Origin: Aquatica leii
Lineage: Eukaryota; Arthropoda; Insecta; Coleoptera; Lampyridae
NCBI GenBank assembly: GCA_035610365.1
Contig: CM069438.1
Span: 46,496,837 to 46,560,836, forward strand
DNA: 64,000 nucleotides
Reading direction: 5' to 3'
Part shown: piece by piece, positions 34,546-45,870 of the stretch
How positions within the stretch are numbered: position 1 is the stretch's first letter
Layout: the number at the start of each line of letters is the position of its first letter
The notes under the pieces: generated by a model
Databases searched by the model: none
What the model was told of the DNA's origin: nothing
What the model saw: only the letters and a program-made list of their open reading frames with translations
Translations under genes and position numbers: made by a program

Positions 34546-35478
34546 AAAAAGTTTTGTTTAGACTTTGGAATTTTCTAACTTAGTAACCCGGGACAACCCT
34601 GTTTACCTTGGCAGGTGTTGGAGTCGCGGCCTAAAATCCGTACGTACTCCAATACTACTGTCACGCAAACCAGCTTTCTCAGCTCAAGCTGTAGTGTTGT
34701 AGCAAGAGCCAACACTGGGATAACAATGCCTGCCGCTGTTTTGCTGACTTTGATCAGCAAGCACGGCAGCCAAACCCCTCTTGCTGCTGTGGACATGTCT
34801 CACAAGCAAGCAGTGTTAGAGGATCTTGGCTTAATTGTTCGGACCAAAAGGAGACAACCTTATCAAAAACCTAAATCTAAGGTGGAAAGGACTAAGCCGA
34901 TAGATGCGTGACTGGATAGAAGACCAGTCGTCACTGGTTCCAACCTCGGGGCACTAGGCAAACCCCGTTGTATATAGCCTTCCGTGCGTATCGAGGCACT
35001 GCGCACGTCGACCTTCTTTTTCTCCGCGATCGTGGGAACCATCGACCGAAAATTAAAATTTAAAAAAAGGCGGGAACTCTAAGCAGAACCCAAAAATAAC
35101 GGCTGACTGTAAGCGCAAACCCAAAAAGTTCAAAAAGGTTTCGGGGGCGGCAAGGTGAAAGCTTAAAAAACAAAGAGAACCGGGAGCGCAGGCAACCGGT
35201 TCCATTTCAATGGTGGGGACACGAGAGCAAAACCCACTTATACAAAAAGCAAAGACGGGCACGCGCACGCAACTGTCGAAACAGGGGCGCAATAACGCAA
35301 CTTTTCTAGCAGTAGCACAGCGCTGTCGCAGAAACGATAGGTAAAGCAAAGTCGAGGGGTCAAAGAAACCCAAAAAAAGACATACAGGGACACTCTGACG
35401 GAAATTGCTCTTGCAATTATACCAAAAGGGTTCCCTAAAAACACCATCAGTTCTTAAGAATCCGAATTTATAAAATCC

Positions 35479-35676
35479 TTGATACTTGGAGGGATTGAGA
35501 AATTGGAGAAAGGACAAGCTTCTCCGTGCGCAGACGAAACTACCAGAGAGTGGTTAGTCGGCACATCAAATATTAAGAAACCACTGGGGGAGGATAGAGA
35601 ACTGAAGATTATTTATCCCAAAGACCTTCTTGCACCCAAGAAGGTTATCACTTGGGTCCCGGGAACAGCACTGTAA
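35479..35676 (+). pseudogene. LOA-like LINE ORF1 remnant
   Basis: A 65-codon open stretch that includes ETTREWLVGTSN and PKKVITWVPG, similar to the C-terminal half of ORF1 proteins of LOA-type elements. It is basic and lies between the 5' region and the endonuclease. Neighbouring frames carry further fragments (35690-35900) broken by stops. Confidence 0.4.
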
Positions 35677-35944
35677 CCGGCCACTCTATTGAAAAGATAT
35701 CGGTACAGAACAACATCAGTACCAAAACGTGGCAGGTGGTTAACTTTAAACCCAATTTTAAGGAAACCCAATACGTCTTGTTAATGGACAAGAGGTCCTA
35801 AGAAAAGACGGAACCGTCAACTAACCAATTGCACCTTGGACTCTCAAACTCCAAAAAGGACAGCAACAAACCGGATGCTACAAGGGATGTCCACGAAGAA
35901 ATGGATGTAAATCCAGTGCCAGGAAAAACTTGCTGACCGCAAAT

Positions 35945-36693
35945 CTAATGCTGAAAGTGGTTCAGATAAACATACATCACTGTAGGGCAGCCTCAGCGGC
36001 CCTCAATGCTTATATCGTAACACACGATATTGACATTGCTCTTGTCCAGGAGCCATGGATCCACAAGGGAACACTAAAATATCTGAACTGTCCAGGCAGA
36101 TGGATGCTTGCGGCTCAGCTTGTGCACAACCCTCGCACATGCATTATTGTAAAAAATACATTAAACTTAATGCCACTGTGGGAATTATGTTCTAGAAACC
36201 TTGAGGCAGCCAAAATATCTGTAGTAGAGGAAGGCAACCGGAGGGAGTTCGTTATCCGATCCGAATACTTTTCCTACGACCAGACAGGATCACCGCTACC
36301 GGAGAAAATCCACAAGCTGATTAACAGTGGGGTCAACAAACTGCTGATTCTTGGATGCGTTGCCAATGCACACCACACCTTGTGGGGGAGCTTAAACACA
36401 AATCCAAAAGGTGAAAAACTTTAGAATTTATTTTAAAAGGCAATTTAGACATAATAAATAACGGAGATGCGTCCACGTTCATAACCGTGTCGCGCAGTGA
36501 AGTTATTGACCTTACGCTTGCTAGTCCAAAAACGAGCAAAATAATAAAAATGTGGCATGTCTCAGATGAACCTTTTTTATCTGATCATAGATACATTCGA
36601 TTCAATTTTGAATCAGACAAGGAACTCGTAATGGAATACAGAAACCCGAGAAAAACCGACTGGGATTTGTTCAACGAAACTTTAGCGGGCTAA
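35945..36693 (+). pseudogene. LOA-like LINE endonuclease domain
   Basis: KVVQINIHHCRAASAAL, ALVQEPWI (catalytic Glu), LLILGCVANAHHTLWGS (the D/N-A-H-H segment, with Val replacing the usual Asp) and, after a stop near 36421, SRSEVIDLTL and PFLSDHRYIRF (the SDH motif). These are the motifs of the apurinic-type endonuclease that nicks target DNA for reverse transcription. One stop and one frame change make it inactive. Confidence 0.65.
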
Positions 36694-37149
36694 ATCAGGG
36701 ACTGTCTCACAGTTGCAAGATCAACGCACTAGCTAGAAATAATGACGGATAGTATTGTTAATTTATTAAAATCCGCATTTGAAGCAAACTGCCCAAAAAC
36801 TGTCAAACGAACCCCAAACAAGATAATTTGGTGGAACAGGGAGCTTGACAAAGCAAGAGAACGCACCAGAAAACTATTTAATTCAGCCAAAAAAAACGGA
36901 GACTGGGATGAATACAAAACCAAAAAAGACTCATAGAGAAGGTACGGTAGGGACGTAGAAAACGAACCTACAAGTTTTCAACTCCAAAAGGCTCTGAGAA
37001 AAGGTCGCACTGGGAACATTGGTACTTTGCTGACCAAAATGGGGAATCAATACGTTTAAACCCGTTTAGTCTCCAGGAGCCGATGCAATTTATCCTATCA
37101 TGCTGCAAAAAATATTTACTGCTCTTCGAAACGCAGTATGCAAAATTTT

Positions 37150-38240
37150 CAGAGCCAGCTTAGCATTTTCGCACATACCAAAGAGCTGACGGATTGTCAA
37201 GGTGGTATTTATACGAAAGCCAGGGAGATCTACGTATCCTTAAGCAAAATCTTGCGAGCTAGCAATTCACCAACTAGTAAGCAGATGCAAAAATGCATTC
37301 CAATACAATGATATTGCATTGAGTGCTTTTCTAGATATTGAAGGAGCATTTGACATTACTACCTTTACCTCAATTGCAAGTGCAATGAAGAAAAAAGGAA
37401 TCACACTTCTAGTGCAAAACTGGGTCAACTCAATGCTCAGGAATCCAACGGTAACAGCTACTTTGTTCGGTAGCACTGTGAAAACCAAAGTTATTGGCGG
37501 ATGCCCACAAGGCGGAGTGCTATCACCCCTACTGTGGTGCCTCATCATGGATGGCATACTACAAGAAATAAAAACGGTGGGGTATTTGCTTTAGGACACG
37601 CCGACGATCTCACCATTATCACAAACGGGAAGTTTGGGGCAACTGCATCAAACATAATGCAAAGCTCACTAAACACCGTCGAAAATGGTGCAAAAAAGAG
37701 GAACTAGCAGTGAACTCAACTAAGACGGCAATTATTCCGTTTACCAAACGACGGAAAACGGAGAACATAAAAAACTACTTACGATGTACGGAGTTACGCT
37801 CTCGATGAAAAAAGTAGTCAAATATCTGAGACTTACTCTTGATACCAGACTGACTTTCAATGCTCATCTAGAAAAAGTCACAACGAAGGCCATCAGGGTT
37901 CTTAAAACAACCAAACGGATGGTCGAGCACACATAGAGATTGAAACCCACAATGACTAAATGGTTATATACTGTGGTAACAAGACCCATCGTCACATACG
38001 GCGCGCTTGTATGGAGTGAGAGAACCAACCTGAAAAGCACAACTGCAAATCTAAGTAAAGTACAGAGAATAGCATGTCTATTGATAACAGGAGCAATGAG
38101 AACCACGCCCACAACAGCCATGAAAGCACTACTTTCACTTCCACCATTACACCTTGTTGTAATGATGGAAGCAAGACAAGCAGCATACAGGCTGCGCACG
38201 CGTCAATCACCGGGAAAATCAAACCGGGTATATACAACGT
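37150..38240 (+). pseudogene. LOA-like LINE reverse transcriptase domain
   Basis: FLDIEGAFDITTF (first catalytic Asp), NSMLRNPTVTA, GCPQGGVLSPLLW, ALGHADDLTII (normally YADD; the Tyr is His here), KYLRLTLDTRLTF, and a thumb segment TKWLYTVVTRPIVTYGALVW. Frames change at 37600 and in the 37700-37850 region. The pieces keep correct order and spacing. Confidence 0.65.
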
Positions 38241-38349
38241 GATGCGTGAAGAAACGATCTTAACTATGAGATCCGACTTCACAAAAGATTATCACATTTT
38301 AAAGGAATTTGAAGTGATAATACCGTCTCGAAACAAGAGGACAAAAAAC

Positions 38350-38880
38350 ATTTACCCGGGCGCGCTTAAAGGAACTATCTGGTACACAGATGGAGCCAAA
38401 AATCGCAACGGTACCGGAGCAGGAGTATATTTTCCCTGACTTTGGGCAAATATGCATCCGCTTTCCAAGCTGAAGTTGCTGCTATTGACTGGTGTGTCAG
38501 GAACATTATTGACTCGAAATCATACACAAATGGGCCGATATCGATCATGTTTGACAGCCAAGCAGCACTACTGGCGCTAAGATCGCCAGTAGTAAAGTCC
38601 AAACTGATTATGACATGCATAAGCAGTTTGGAAGCATTGGCAACTCGCCAACCAATTCAGCTCATCTGAATACCAAAAGACCAGAAGGTAAACGGTAACC
38701 TAATGGCCGGCGCACTAGCAAAAAAGGTATTACCTCCCGGTAAACCTCAAATGCTCTACCGTAAGTTCCCAATATTTATTAAAGATCGATTGTGCTACTC
38801 CCGGACTAGTTCGTGGTCGTGGATCAAGAAATCCATCAACCATCAATGCCAAAACAAGAGGTGACTATAAGGGCACCAAG
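38350..38880 (+). pseudogene. LOA-like LINE RNase H domain
   Basis: IWYTDGAKNRNGTGAGVY (first Asp), ASAFQAEVAAIDWCV (Glu) and ISIMFDSQAALLAL (second Asp) at 38380-38590, followed by NLMAGALAKK near 38700, where the fourth catalytic Asp (usually MADALAKK) has become Gly. A frameshift lies at about 38438. The frame continues (PPGKPQMLYR, KSINHQCQNK) and then meets unrelated sequence at about 38885. Confidence 0.65.
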
Positions 38881-38884
38881 AACA

Positions 38885-39900
38885 ATAATTATTTTTTTAA
38901 TAGTAGCAAACTTTCAAGAGCTATGGTATATTTAAATATGTACAGGTATAATTTAACTACGGTAATCTTCACTTTTTCTACCTAACTAATTCAGACCACC
39001 ACAACAGGAGACTGCGTTTACAAGATGCAAAATATAATGTTTATCGTACAAACGGACACTGGACAACACAACAATGACGTCTGACCTGATCGCAATGATG
39101 ATACCTCTTCGATAACAGCTATCGATTCTCGTGTGGTAACCGGAGGCTTCCGCAACAGTAGATAATGATGATGATCGGTCTAATGTTATAAGTGACGTGG
39201 ACAATTGATGATCCCACGACTAACACACACACCCATACACGAACGGGGCTACGATTACATGAATTGGCCACTATTTCTTCGGACAACGGACAACACAGGT
39301 ATTCTCTTGACGAGATTTCTTACTCGTATGACTGATAAGATACTGGTAATAATCGTAATTTAATAAAAATAATCGTAGGCTAATGGTACGGAACAAGCTG
39401 AAATAATAACAAGTCTTAGCGACTTTATATGAATAAAAAGATGGTACAAACCTCTTCAGTGGTATTCGAGCTAGCATGTGGTTCTAAGACGCAGGCCCTC
39501 AAAACGCTGAAGCGAGAAAATCTTTACTCATACATCCACATCACACAAAATAATGAACGATTTTTAATTAGTAAGGCACCAAGTCACAAAGATCCTTTAA
39601 ATTTAAAGTGATACAATATCGAGGTTGTGAATCGGCACGACCATGTGCTTAGTGAAACTCTTTATATTCGAATCCCAAAATGGCTAACAATTAAGAATGA
39701 TAGTAGATAACAACTGGGAAAATACGATTTGAAAAATAGAAAACAAACAAAGTCACAAGCTGTTCCAAATAATAGGCAACAAACAACACACACAAGCATT
39801 TAAATTGTAACAAAGAGCACAACAGGGACATATATCGGACCTGAATCGCATACGAGACCGGAAAAAAAATAATTCGCAGCAAACTTGCAGCGAAGCATAA
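38885..39900. other. Unexplained insert in the LOA-like LINE
   Basis: About 1 kb between the post-RNase H segment and the Cys/His tail of the LINE. No recognised domain. Short ORFs exist on both strands (38986-39204 minus, 39429-39611 plus) without similarity that I recognise. The join near 39900 is approximate. Confidence 0.35.
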
Positions 39901-39924
39901 AAAATTATGGAAAAACTCTTCAGA

Positions 39925-40340
39925 GACGAGGCACACAAAACTCTTCCTTACAGAGTTACAATTAAACACTCAAACTGCACTATCAAGCATTAGTCGACAA
40001 AAATTAACGAAACTCACGGAACTAAATACAGGGGACTGTGGCCTTAACAAAGATATGCATCAAATGGGACTGCAAATCAGCCCTCTACGCCGCGGATGCT
40101 TGGAGGACCACGAGACTCCGCAGCATCTGCTGTGCAATTGCGAAGCGTATTAAATGCAACGACCACGATTCTCGGAAAACCAAAACTAACCGATGATGAG
40201 TTGAAAAAAAGACCTTGGAATAAACTTCTGGGGTTCATTCACGAAACAGAACTGATGAAGAAGTAAAAAATCAGAGGTGCACAAAAGAACCAAGGAGACC
40301 GCAGTGCAGGGGCGCTAGACGAACCACCTTTTAAAATAAC
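39925..40340 (+). pseudogene. LOA-like LINE C-terminal Cys/His tail and 3' end
   Basis: TELNTGDCGLNKDMHQMGL, then LRRGCLEDHETPQHLLCNCEA, the C-terminal Cys/His motif of these LINE proteins (40027-40150). In another frame KPKLTDDELKKRPWNKLLGF follows to the end. A short A-run (40336-40344) may be the tail. Two frame changes. Confidence 0.65.
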
Positions 40341-40453
40341 TAAAAAAAAATGGTGGTCAGTTTCAATTTTCTAATTTTCAACATTTGTCATTATAATCTT
40401 TGTAAGCTTGTTTATATTTTTTTTTAATGAACTTTTTAAATTTATTTGCGTTT

Positions 40454-40468
40454 AGTTTGCTAGCAATG
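40454..40468 (+). repeat. Target-site duplication, left copy
   Basis: AGTTTGCTAGCAATG, identical to 45249-45263 and flanking the Jockey-like LINE. The first A of the right copy may come from the tail. Confidence 0.9.
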
Positions 40469-41038
40469 GGGGAGAAAATGGTGTTTGGCCTCGGTGGTAC
40501 ATGCCCTTGCTATAAGGTATGCACCTATAAAAAGCTGAGATTAAGCCGTTAGCGTACGCCTATGTGTGTAAGAATGGGCTATTAGACGCGCACCATAAAG
40601 TCCTATTTTTACACGTCCTCGACACCACCAATCTGCCGCCGCTAATTGGTGGTGGACCCTCAATTGAGGGTGGTCTCATCCCCCGGGCAATGTCATGGTC
40701 TATAACGAGTCTTGCACATTATACCTACATCGTGACCCTGATAGCAAAGTAAAAAGGGCCAAGGCGAGTCTTCGGCGCCTCAAAACTGAAATCATAGCTA
40801 AAGGAGTCAACCCCGACAGAAAAACCAACGTGTGGCCCGAAAGGGTCGCCCTAGTACCGTAGCGCTGTGGTCATGTCTCCAGGAACGGGAGTCTGAGCTT
40901 CGTCACTCAGACCGCGAGGAAGGTAACCTCTTCAAGAAAAATCCCCAAATCCCACGGAGCGGGGCGCGCCAAGGGGATGGATGACTGACTGGTGAGTCAG
41001 CCATGAGCGATCAACCTCGATGAGCAGGTGAACCGTCG

Positions 41039-42564
41039 TTGAAAATAGCCTTCTCACTGGGAATGGGCGTCACCCCAGGAGTGACAGTTTTAATCGACCT
41101 TACTCGTGGGACTAAAATGATAGATCCCAATAACACAAGCAACAAAACGTGCGCGGAGGTAGGTGACCAGGACTTCGCGACAGTGAATGCTACTGGCAAC
41201 ACAAACACAAACAAAAAAAAATTAACTCAGCAGGTTTTGCATCCAAGCCTGCTCATCACAAGACCGAGATCATCTTCAATAGGTGCAAATACTGGCGAAG
41301 ACTTAAAAAAATCATTAATTATGTCACCACCATCTGCAAATGTCACAAATGCTAACAAAGTTTGCCCTCCTCCATGGCAAAGAGTACCAGATAGTACAGA
41401 CCGCTACCCAAAAAGAAAGAGAATATCTGATAGCCCACCAAACATACAAAGTTCTATTGAAGTACACACGGGAATCAATACCTCGAATAGATTCAGTGTA
41501 TTACCGATAGACTTAACCAAGGATCTAACGCCAGCTACAGCCACCCATAATAGAAAAAATAGCAAGCCTCCACCTATTGTCCTTTATGGCATAGAACAGT
41601 TATCTAAACTAACAGAACTACTAAATAAGTCAGTGCCTAGAGATAGCTTCACGTACAAGATCATTAACAGGGACCAGCTAAGAGTAATGTCACAGACACC
41701 TGAAACTTATAAAAACTTAATAGAAGTTATTCGAACCAACGGCCTTATTGGACACACCTTCACACAGAAGCAAAACAAATGTAACAGAATTGTTGTCAAA
41801 AACTTGCACCACACCACTCCAAAAACAGCCATTATAGAGGAGATTGAGAATACTGGAAACAAGGTCAGAGGTGAAGTCATCTGTGCAATATCAAGAAAAA
41901 ATAAAAAGCCACTCAATATGTTTTTGAACCAGGCCCTAACAACCCAGATGTAAAGAATATAAAATATATATACCACACTAAAGTCAAGATAGAGGACCCA
42001 AGAAAATCGACTGAGATTCCTCAGTGCACTAGGTGCCAACAATACGGCCATACAAAAAACTACTGTATGCGTCCCCACAGGTGTGTCAAATGTGGTAAAG
42101 GACACAAAACCACTGATTGTCCAAAAAAAGACAAGAATACACCGGCCACCTGCGCTCTCTGTCATGGTGACCACCCAGCCAATTACAAGGGCTGTCAAGT
42201 GTATAAAGAGATAAAGGCTCGAAAAATGGGAAATATTGCAAACAAAAGAGACCCAGTAATTGCAAAACAACCCACACAAACAACAATGCCACCCCCCCTT
42301 ACTCAAGATAATTTTCCTCCATTAAAACTTGGCAACCAGCAGTCAAGCAACCAGCAAAGAAACATTGCACATACATCTGAAACTATGCCCAACATCATGA
42401 ATGATGTTTGCTGGACCCGAAAAATAGAGAATACACATTCTCAGCCAACAAGCTCCTTAGAGCAGATAATAATAAAGCAATCAGAAAAAATTGATATCCT
42501 CATAACACAAATAGGCACCCTAATGGGTCTCCTAACGACACTCATAGCTCAGAACCAGAAATGA
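41039..42564 (+). pseudogene. Jockey-like ORF1 (gag-like), one frameshift
   Basis: Nucleic-acid-binding protein of the element. The first frame (41039-41953) has a long polar N-terminus. Next comes the domain preceding the knuckles in Jockey ORF1 proteins (IVVKNLHHTTPKTAIIEEIE, NPLNMF-like end, about residues 180-300). A frame change at about 41905-41990 moves to the frame ending at 42564. That frame holds three zinc knuckles: CTRCQQYGHTKNYC, CVKCGKGHKTTDC and CALCHGDHPANYKGC (42025-42205). The C-terminus is Gln-rich. Without the frameshift the protein would have the normal length for this clade. The start at 41039 is the first ATG of the open frame and is not certain. Confidence 0.8.
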
Positions 42565-45132
42565 AATTCATACGTATAGCTGCATGGAATATCAATGGCT
42601 TATCTCCAAATAAGCACGAGGTTAAGCTGTTTATAAACCACAACAAAATTGATGTTCTATTAATTTCCGAAACACATATGACTGATCAAAGAGTGATTAA
42701 AATCAAGGGAAATACCGTATGCTACGCTAATCATCCAGACGGCACATCACATGCTGGAGCTGCTATAGTAATAAGAGAAAACATAAGATATCATATGTTA
42801 TCACCATGTACACAAGCACGTATACAGGCTGCTATAGTATCTGTTGACGATTGGCAGGGCTCGTTAAATGTGGCTGCAGTGTACTGCCCCCCCCCCCCCC
42901 CCGACATCGAATCGGCGAGCAGATGTACAATGACTTCTTTCGCACATTGGGTGGTAGATATCTGTCGGGAGGCGACTGGAATGCCAAAAACACATTTTGG
43001 GGCTCAATTAACAAATACGAAAGGCCGAACTTTGAAAAATGCTATTGACAGCAATAATCTTAATGTACTTTCAACAGGGGAACCGACTCATTGGCCAACT
43101 GACCCAAATAAAATCCCAGACCTCATAGACCTCTTTGTCACCAAAGGAATATCAGGACTCTACACAAAAATTGAATCATGCCTGGATGGCTCTTCCGACC
43201 ACACGTCTATCATATGTACACTAAGCACTACAGTGATTTTAAAACAATTACCCGAGACTTTATACAACCATAAAACTGACTGGGAAGCATTCCGGGATTA
43301 CATTGAAGATAATACCACGCTCTGTATACCTCTTAAAACGGAAGATGATATAGAAAGTGCGGCGTTGTATACTACCAACTTAATTCAAAAAGCAGCTTGG
43401 CTATCATCTCCCTATATAGAAGTAACATCAAAAAATTTGGACACTACCGTGGAAATTAGAGAAATGATAGCTGTAAAAAAAAAATAAGGCGAAAATGGCA
43501 TACTAGTAGGAAGACAAAAAGGCACTAAACAAAGCTCAAACAGTACTGAAATCAATGCTCAAAGAACTAGAGAATAGGACTTTGCAAGACAAATTAAAGA
43601 CTTTATCACCATACAAAGCAGAAGATTATACACTCTGGAAAATGACTAAATCATTAAAAAAGCCAAAAGAATACATGCCTCCTCTAAGAAAATCTGATGA
43701 CAGTTGGTCAAGGAAACCCGCAGATAAAGCAGAATTATTCGCCACCTTCCTAAAAAGTGTGTTCAAATCCGATGAAGCTGATGTTGACGACACAGGAAAA
43801 ACGATCGACGGGATTTTAAATAGCGATCAGCAAATGTCTCTACCCTTGAAATCAGTCACCCCAGCAGAAGTCAAAAAAACCAAAGCTCAACTAAAACAAA
43901 AGAAAGCTCCCGGTTTTGACCTGATAACGGCAGAAGTTCTGAAACAGCTACCAAAGAAAGTTATAGTTCTGCTGACAATCCTCTTTAATGCAGTGTTGAG
44001 ACTACAATACTTCCCAAATCTGTGGAAAATGTCCATTATAAATATGGTACTTAAACCGGGGAAGATTCCCACAGAAATCACATCTTACAGACCTATAAGT
44101 CTTCTCCCAGTACTATCAAAACTTACTGAGAAACTAATATTAAGTCGATTTCTCCCAGTTCTTGAAGAGCAAAAAATAATACCAGACCATCAATTCGGAT
44201 TTCGGGCACACCATGGAACGACTGAACAAATACACCGAGTAGCTCACACAATACGACAGACGCTGGAGGGAAAGGAGTACTGCACGGCCGTATTCCTAGA
44301 CATACAACAGGCCTTTGATCGTATATGGCATAAGGGTCTCTTATATAAGCTAAAACTACTCCTTCCAAACACTGAGTACATGCTTTTGAGGTCTTATCTG
44401 GAACAACGAATTTACCAAGTCAAGTGCGGAGATCGCCTGTCATCCATCTGCCAAATAGAAGCAGGAGTGCCTCAAGGATCGGTGCTGGGCCCTATCCTCT
44501 ACACAATATTTACCGCTGATATACCTATCACAGAAGAAGTAGTAACTGCAACCTATGCAGATGACACTGCAATCCTTTCTAGCAGTAAAGATACTAGTCT
44601 AGCATCCGTAAAACTACAAAAACATCTAGATAGAATCGGAATATGGCTAAAAATGTGGCGAATAAGAGCTAGTCCTGCAAAATCAGTTCACATAACATTT
44701 ACTTTGAATAGAGGTGCCTGTTCACCTGTTACACTTAACGGAGATATCTTGACACAGCAAACAACAGTGAAATACCTGGGTATGCATCTGGACAAACGGT
44801 TTACGTGGAGGGATCACATTAAGGCAAAGAGAGAACAAGCAAACAAAAAGTTCAGGGATATGCACTGGCTGCTGGGCAGGCAATCGACTCTCAGTTTGGA
44901 GAATAAGCTACTGATATACAAAAGCATTATAAAACCAGTATGGACATATGGTATACAACTCTGGGGGTCAGCTAGTCACTCAAATATAGAAATACTACAG
45001 CGCTTCCAAAATAAAGCATTAAAAACTTTGACCAATGCCCCATGGTTCATAAGGAACACAGAGGTGCATGAATATTTGCGACTCTATATTCCGCCTAAAA
45101 AGAATACGACTAGCCACCATCTAATCATCTAA
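42561..45132 (+). pseudogene. Jockey-like ORF2: endonuclease and reverse transcriptase
   Basis: The endonuclease begins at the ATG overlapping the ORF1 stop: IRIAAWNINGLS, ISETHM, then a run of 16 C (42887-42902) shifts the frame. The active-site segment GGDWNAKNTFWGS lies in the +2 frame (about 42966-43010), after which the original frame returns (VLSTGEPTHWP, DLIDLFVTKGI, GSSDHTSI). A run of A at 43475-43484 causes another break, and a 525-codon frame from 43555 carries a complete reverse transcriptase: APGFDLIT, YRPISLLPVLSK, HQFGFRAHHGT, FLDIQQAFDRIWH, GVPQGSVLGPILY, TYADDTAIL. The RT looks catalytically complete, and the damage is mostly homopolymer length change. Confidence 0.85.
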
Positions 45133-45248
45133 TAACAAGAAATGACACATCACAGGATGTGCATATCTAAAGCCACTTATATATAATAGAAGTCACATCT
45201 GATTATAGCTCTTGGCTGATTGCAGATTGATAAAAGACAGAAAAAAAA

Positions 45249-45263
45249 AGTTTGCTAGCAATG
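45249..45263 (+). repeat. Target-site duplication, right copy
   Basis: AGTTTGCTAGCAATG, identical to 40454-40468, directly after the A-tail of the LINE. Confidence 0.9.
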
Positions 45264-45870
45264 ACAATTTACATTGTTGAAACCATAGTCGCGTTTATTA
45301 ATAATAAATAATTACTGCATTATCTTGTGTAGATTGACTTTAAGAAAATATTTTATTACGTTTATTAATAAATATACTTTCTATGCGATTTGATAATTGT
45401 AAAAGAATTTTTGCATTACATATCTTTTTAGACACATCATGGTATGGTGTGTGGCCTATACCTTGTAGTTTTAGGTTATTTGCTTAAATTGAGCTTATTG
45501 TCATGTTTAAAACTTTATCAAAGTACTTTATTCTTTTTTGTTAATTGTCTGACTGAATTATACTTGTGTATCGTTGTGGATCTTTTTTATGTTGCGGGTT
45601 TGGATCATTATCTTGTGCATCCGCCAAGATTTTTCTATAAACGTTTAACGGATGTAGCATTATAACCGGACTATTTAGTTGTATTTACTGATACCCAACT
45701 CTACGACGGAGTGAGCTAGACTGTGGTTTACAAGAACGGGAAGCTCGTAACATCACTTATCTGTTGAGCTGTTAGATTGTTAAAACCGTCTCTAATCGTT
45801 TTAAGAGGAAACGATGTATTAAATTGTTAAATTATTGATATATAAATTATATCAAATTTTAAGTTGATTA
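45264..45870. other. Spacer with weak coding hints
   Basis: An open plus frame (45444-45665) has no recognisable similarity. In another frame at 45670-45760 there is a faint RNase H-like phrase (VFTDTQLYDGVS), too short to call. Confidence 0.3.

Larger units (their letters stand above)
34585..40345 (+). mobile_element. LOA-like LINE with RNase H (interrupted)
   Basis: A long, decayed non-LTR retrotransposon. In order it holds a 5' untranslated region and possible ORF1 start (34587-34911), ORF1 remnants, an APE-type endonuclease, a reverse transcriptase, an RNase H domain and a Cys/His tail. RNase H after RT, together with GCPQGGVLSPLLW, suggests the I superfamily, closest in my reading to LOA/Bilbo-type elements. 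The 3' part has an A-run at 40336-40344. A stretch at about 38885-39900 does not belong to the expected protein. No target-site duplication was found. Confidence 0.65.
40469..45248 (+). mobile_element. Full-length Jockey-like LINE
   Basis: A 4.78 kb element with 5' untranslated region (40469-41038), ORF1, ORF2 overlapping it by ATGA (42561-42564), a short 3' region and an A-tail (about 45240-45249), all within a perfect 15-bp target-site duplication. The structure is complete and the decay slight (a few frameshifts), so it is among the younger insertions here. Its 5' region is GC-rich relative to the surroundings. LINEs of this clade use an internal promoter; I did not identify one. Confidence 0.9.

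Noticed and set aside
45670..45780. RNase H-like phrase VFTDTQLYDGVS
   Set aside because: Too short and interrupted by a stop; no further RNase H motifs follow.
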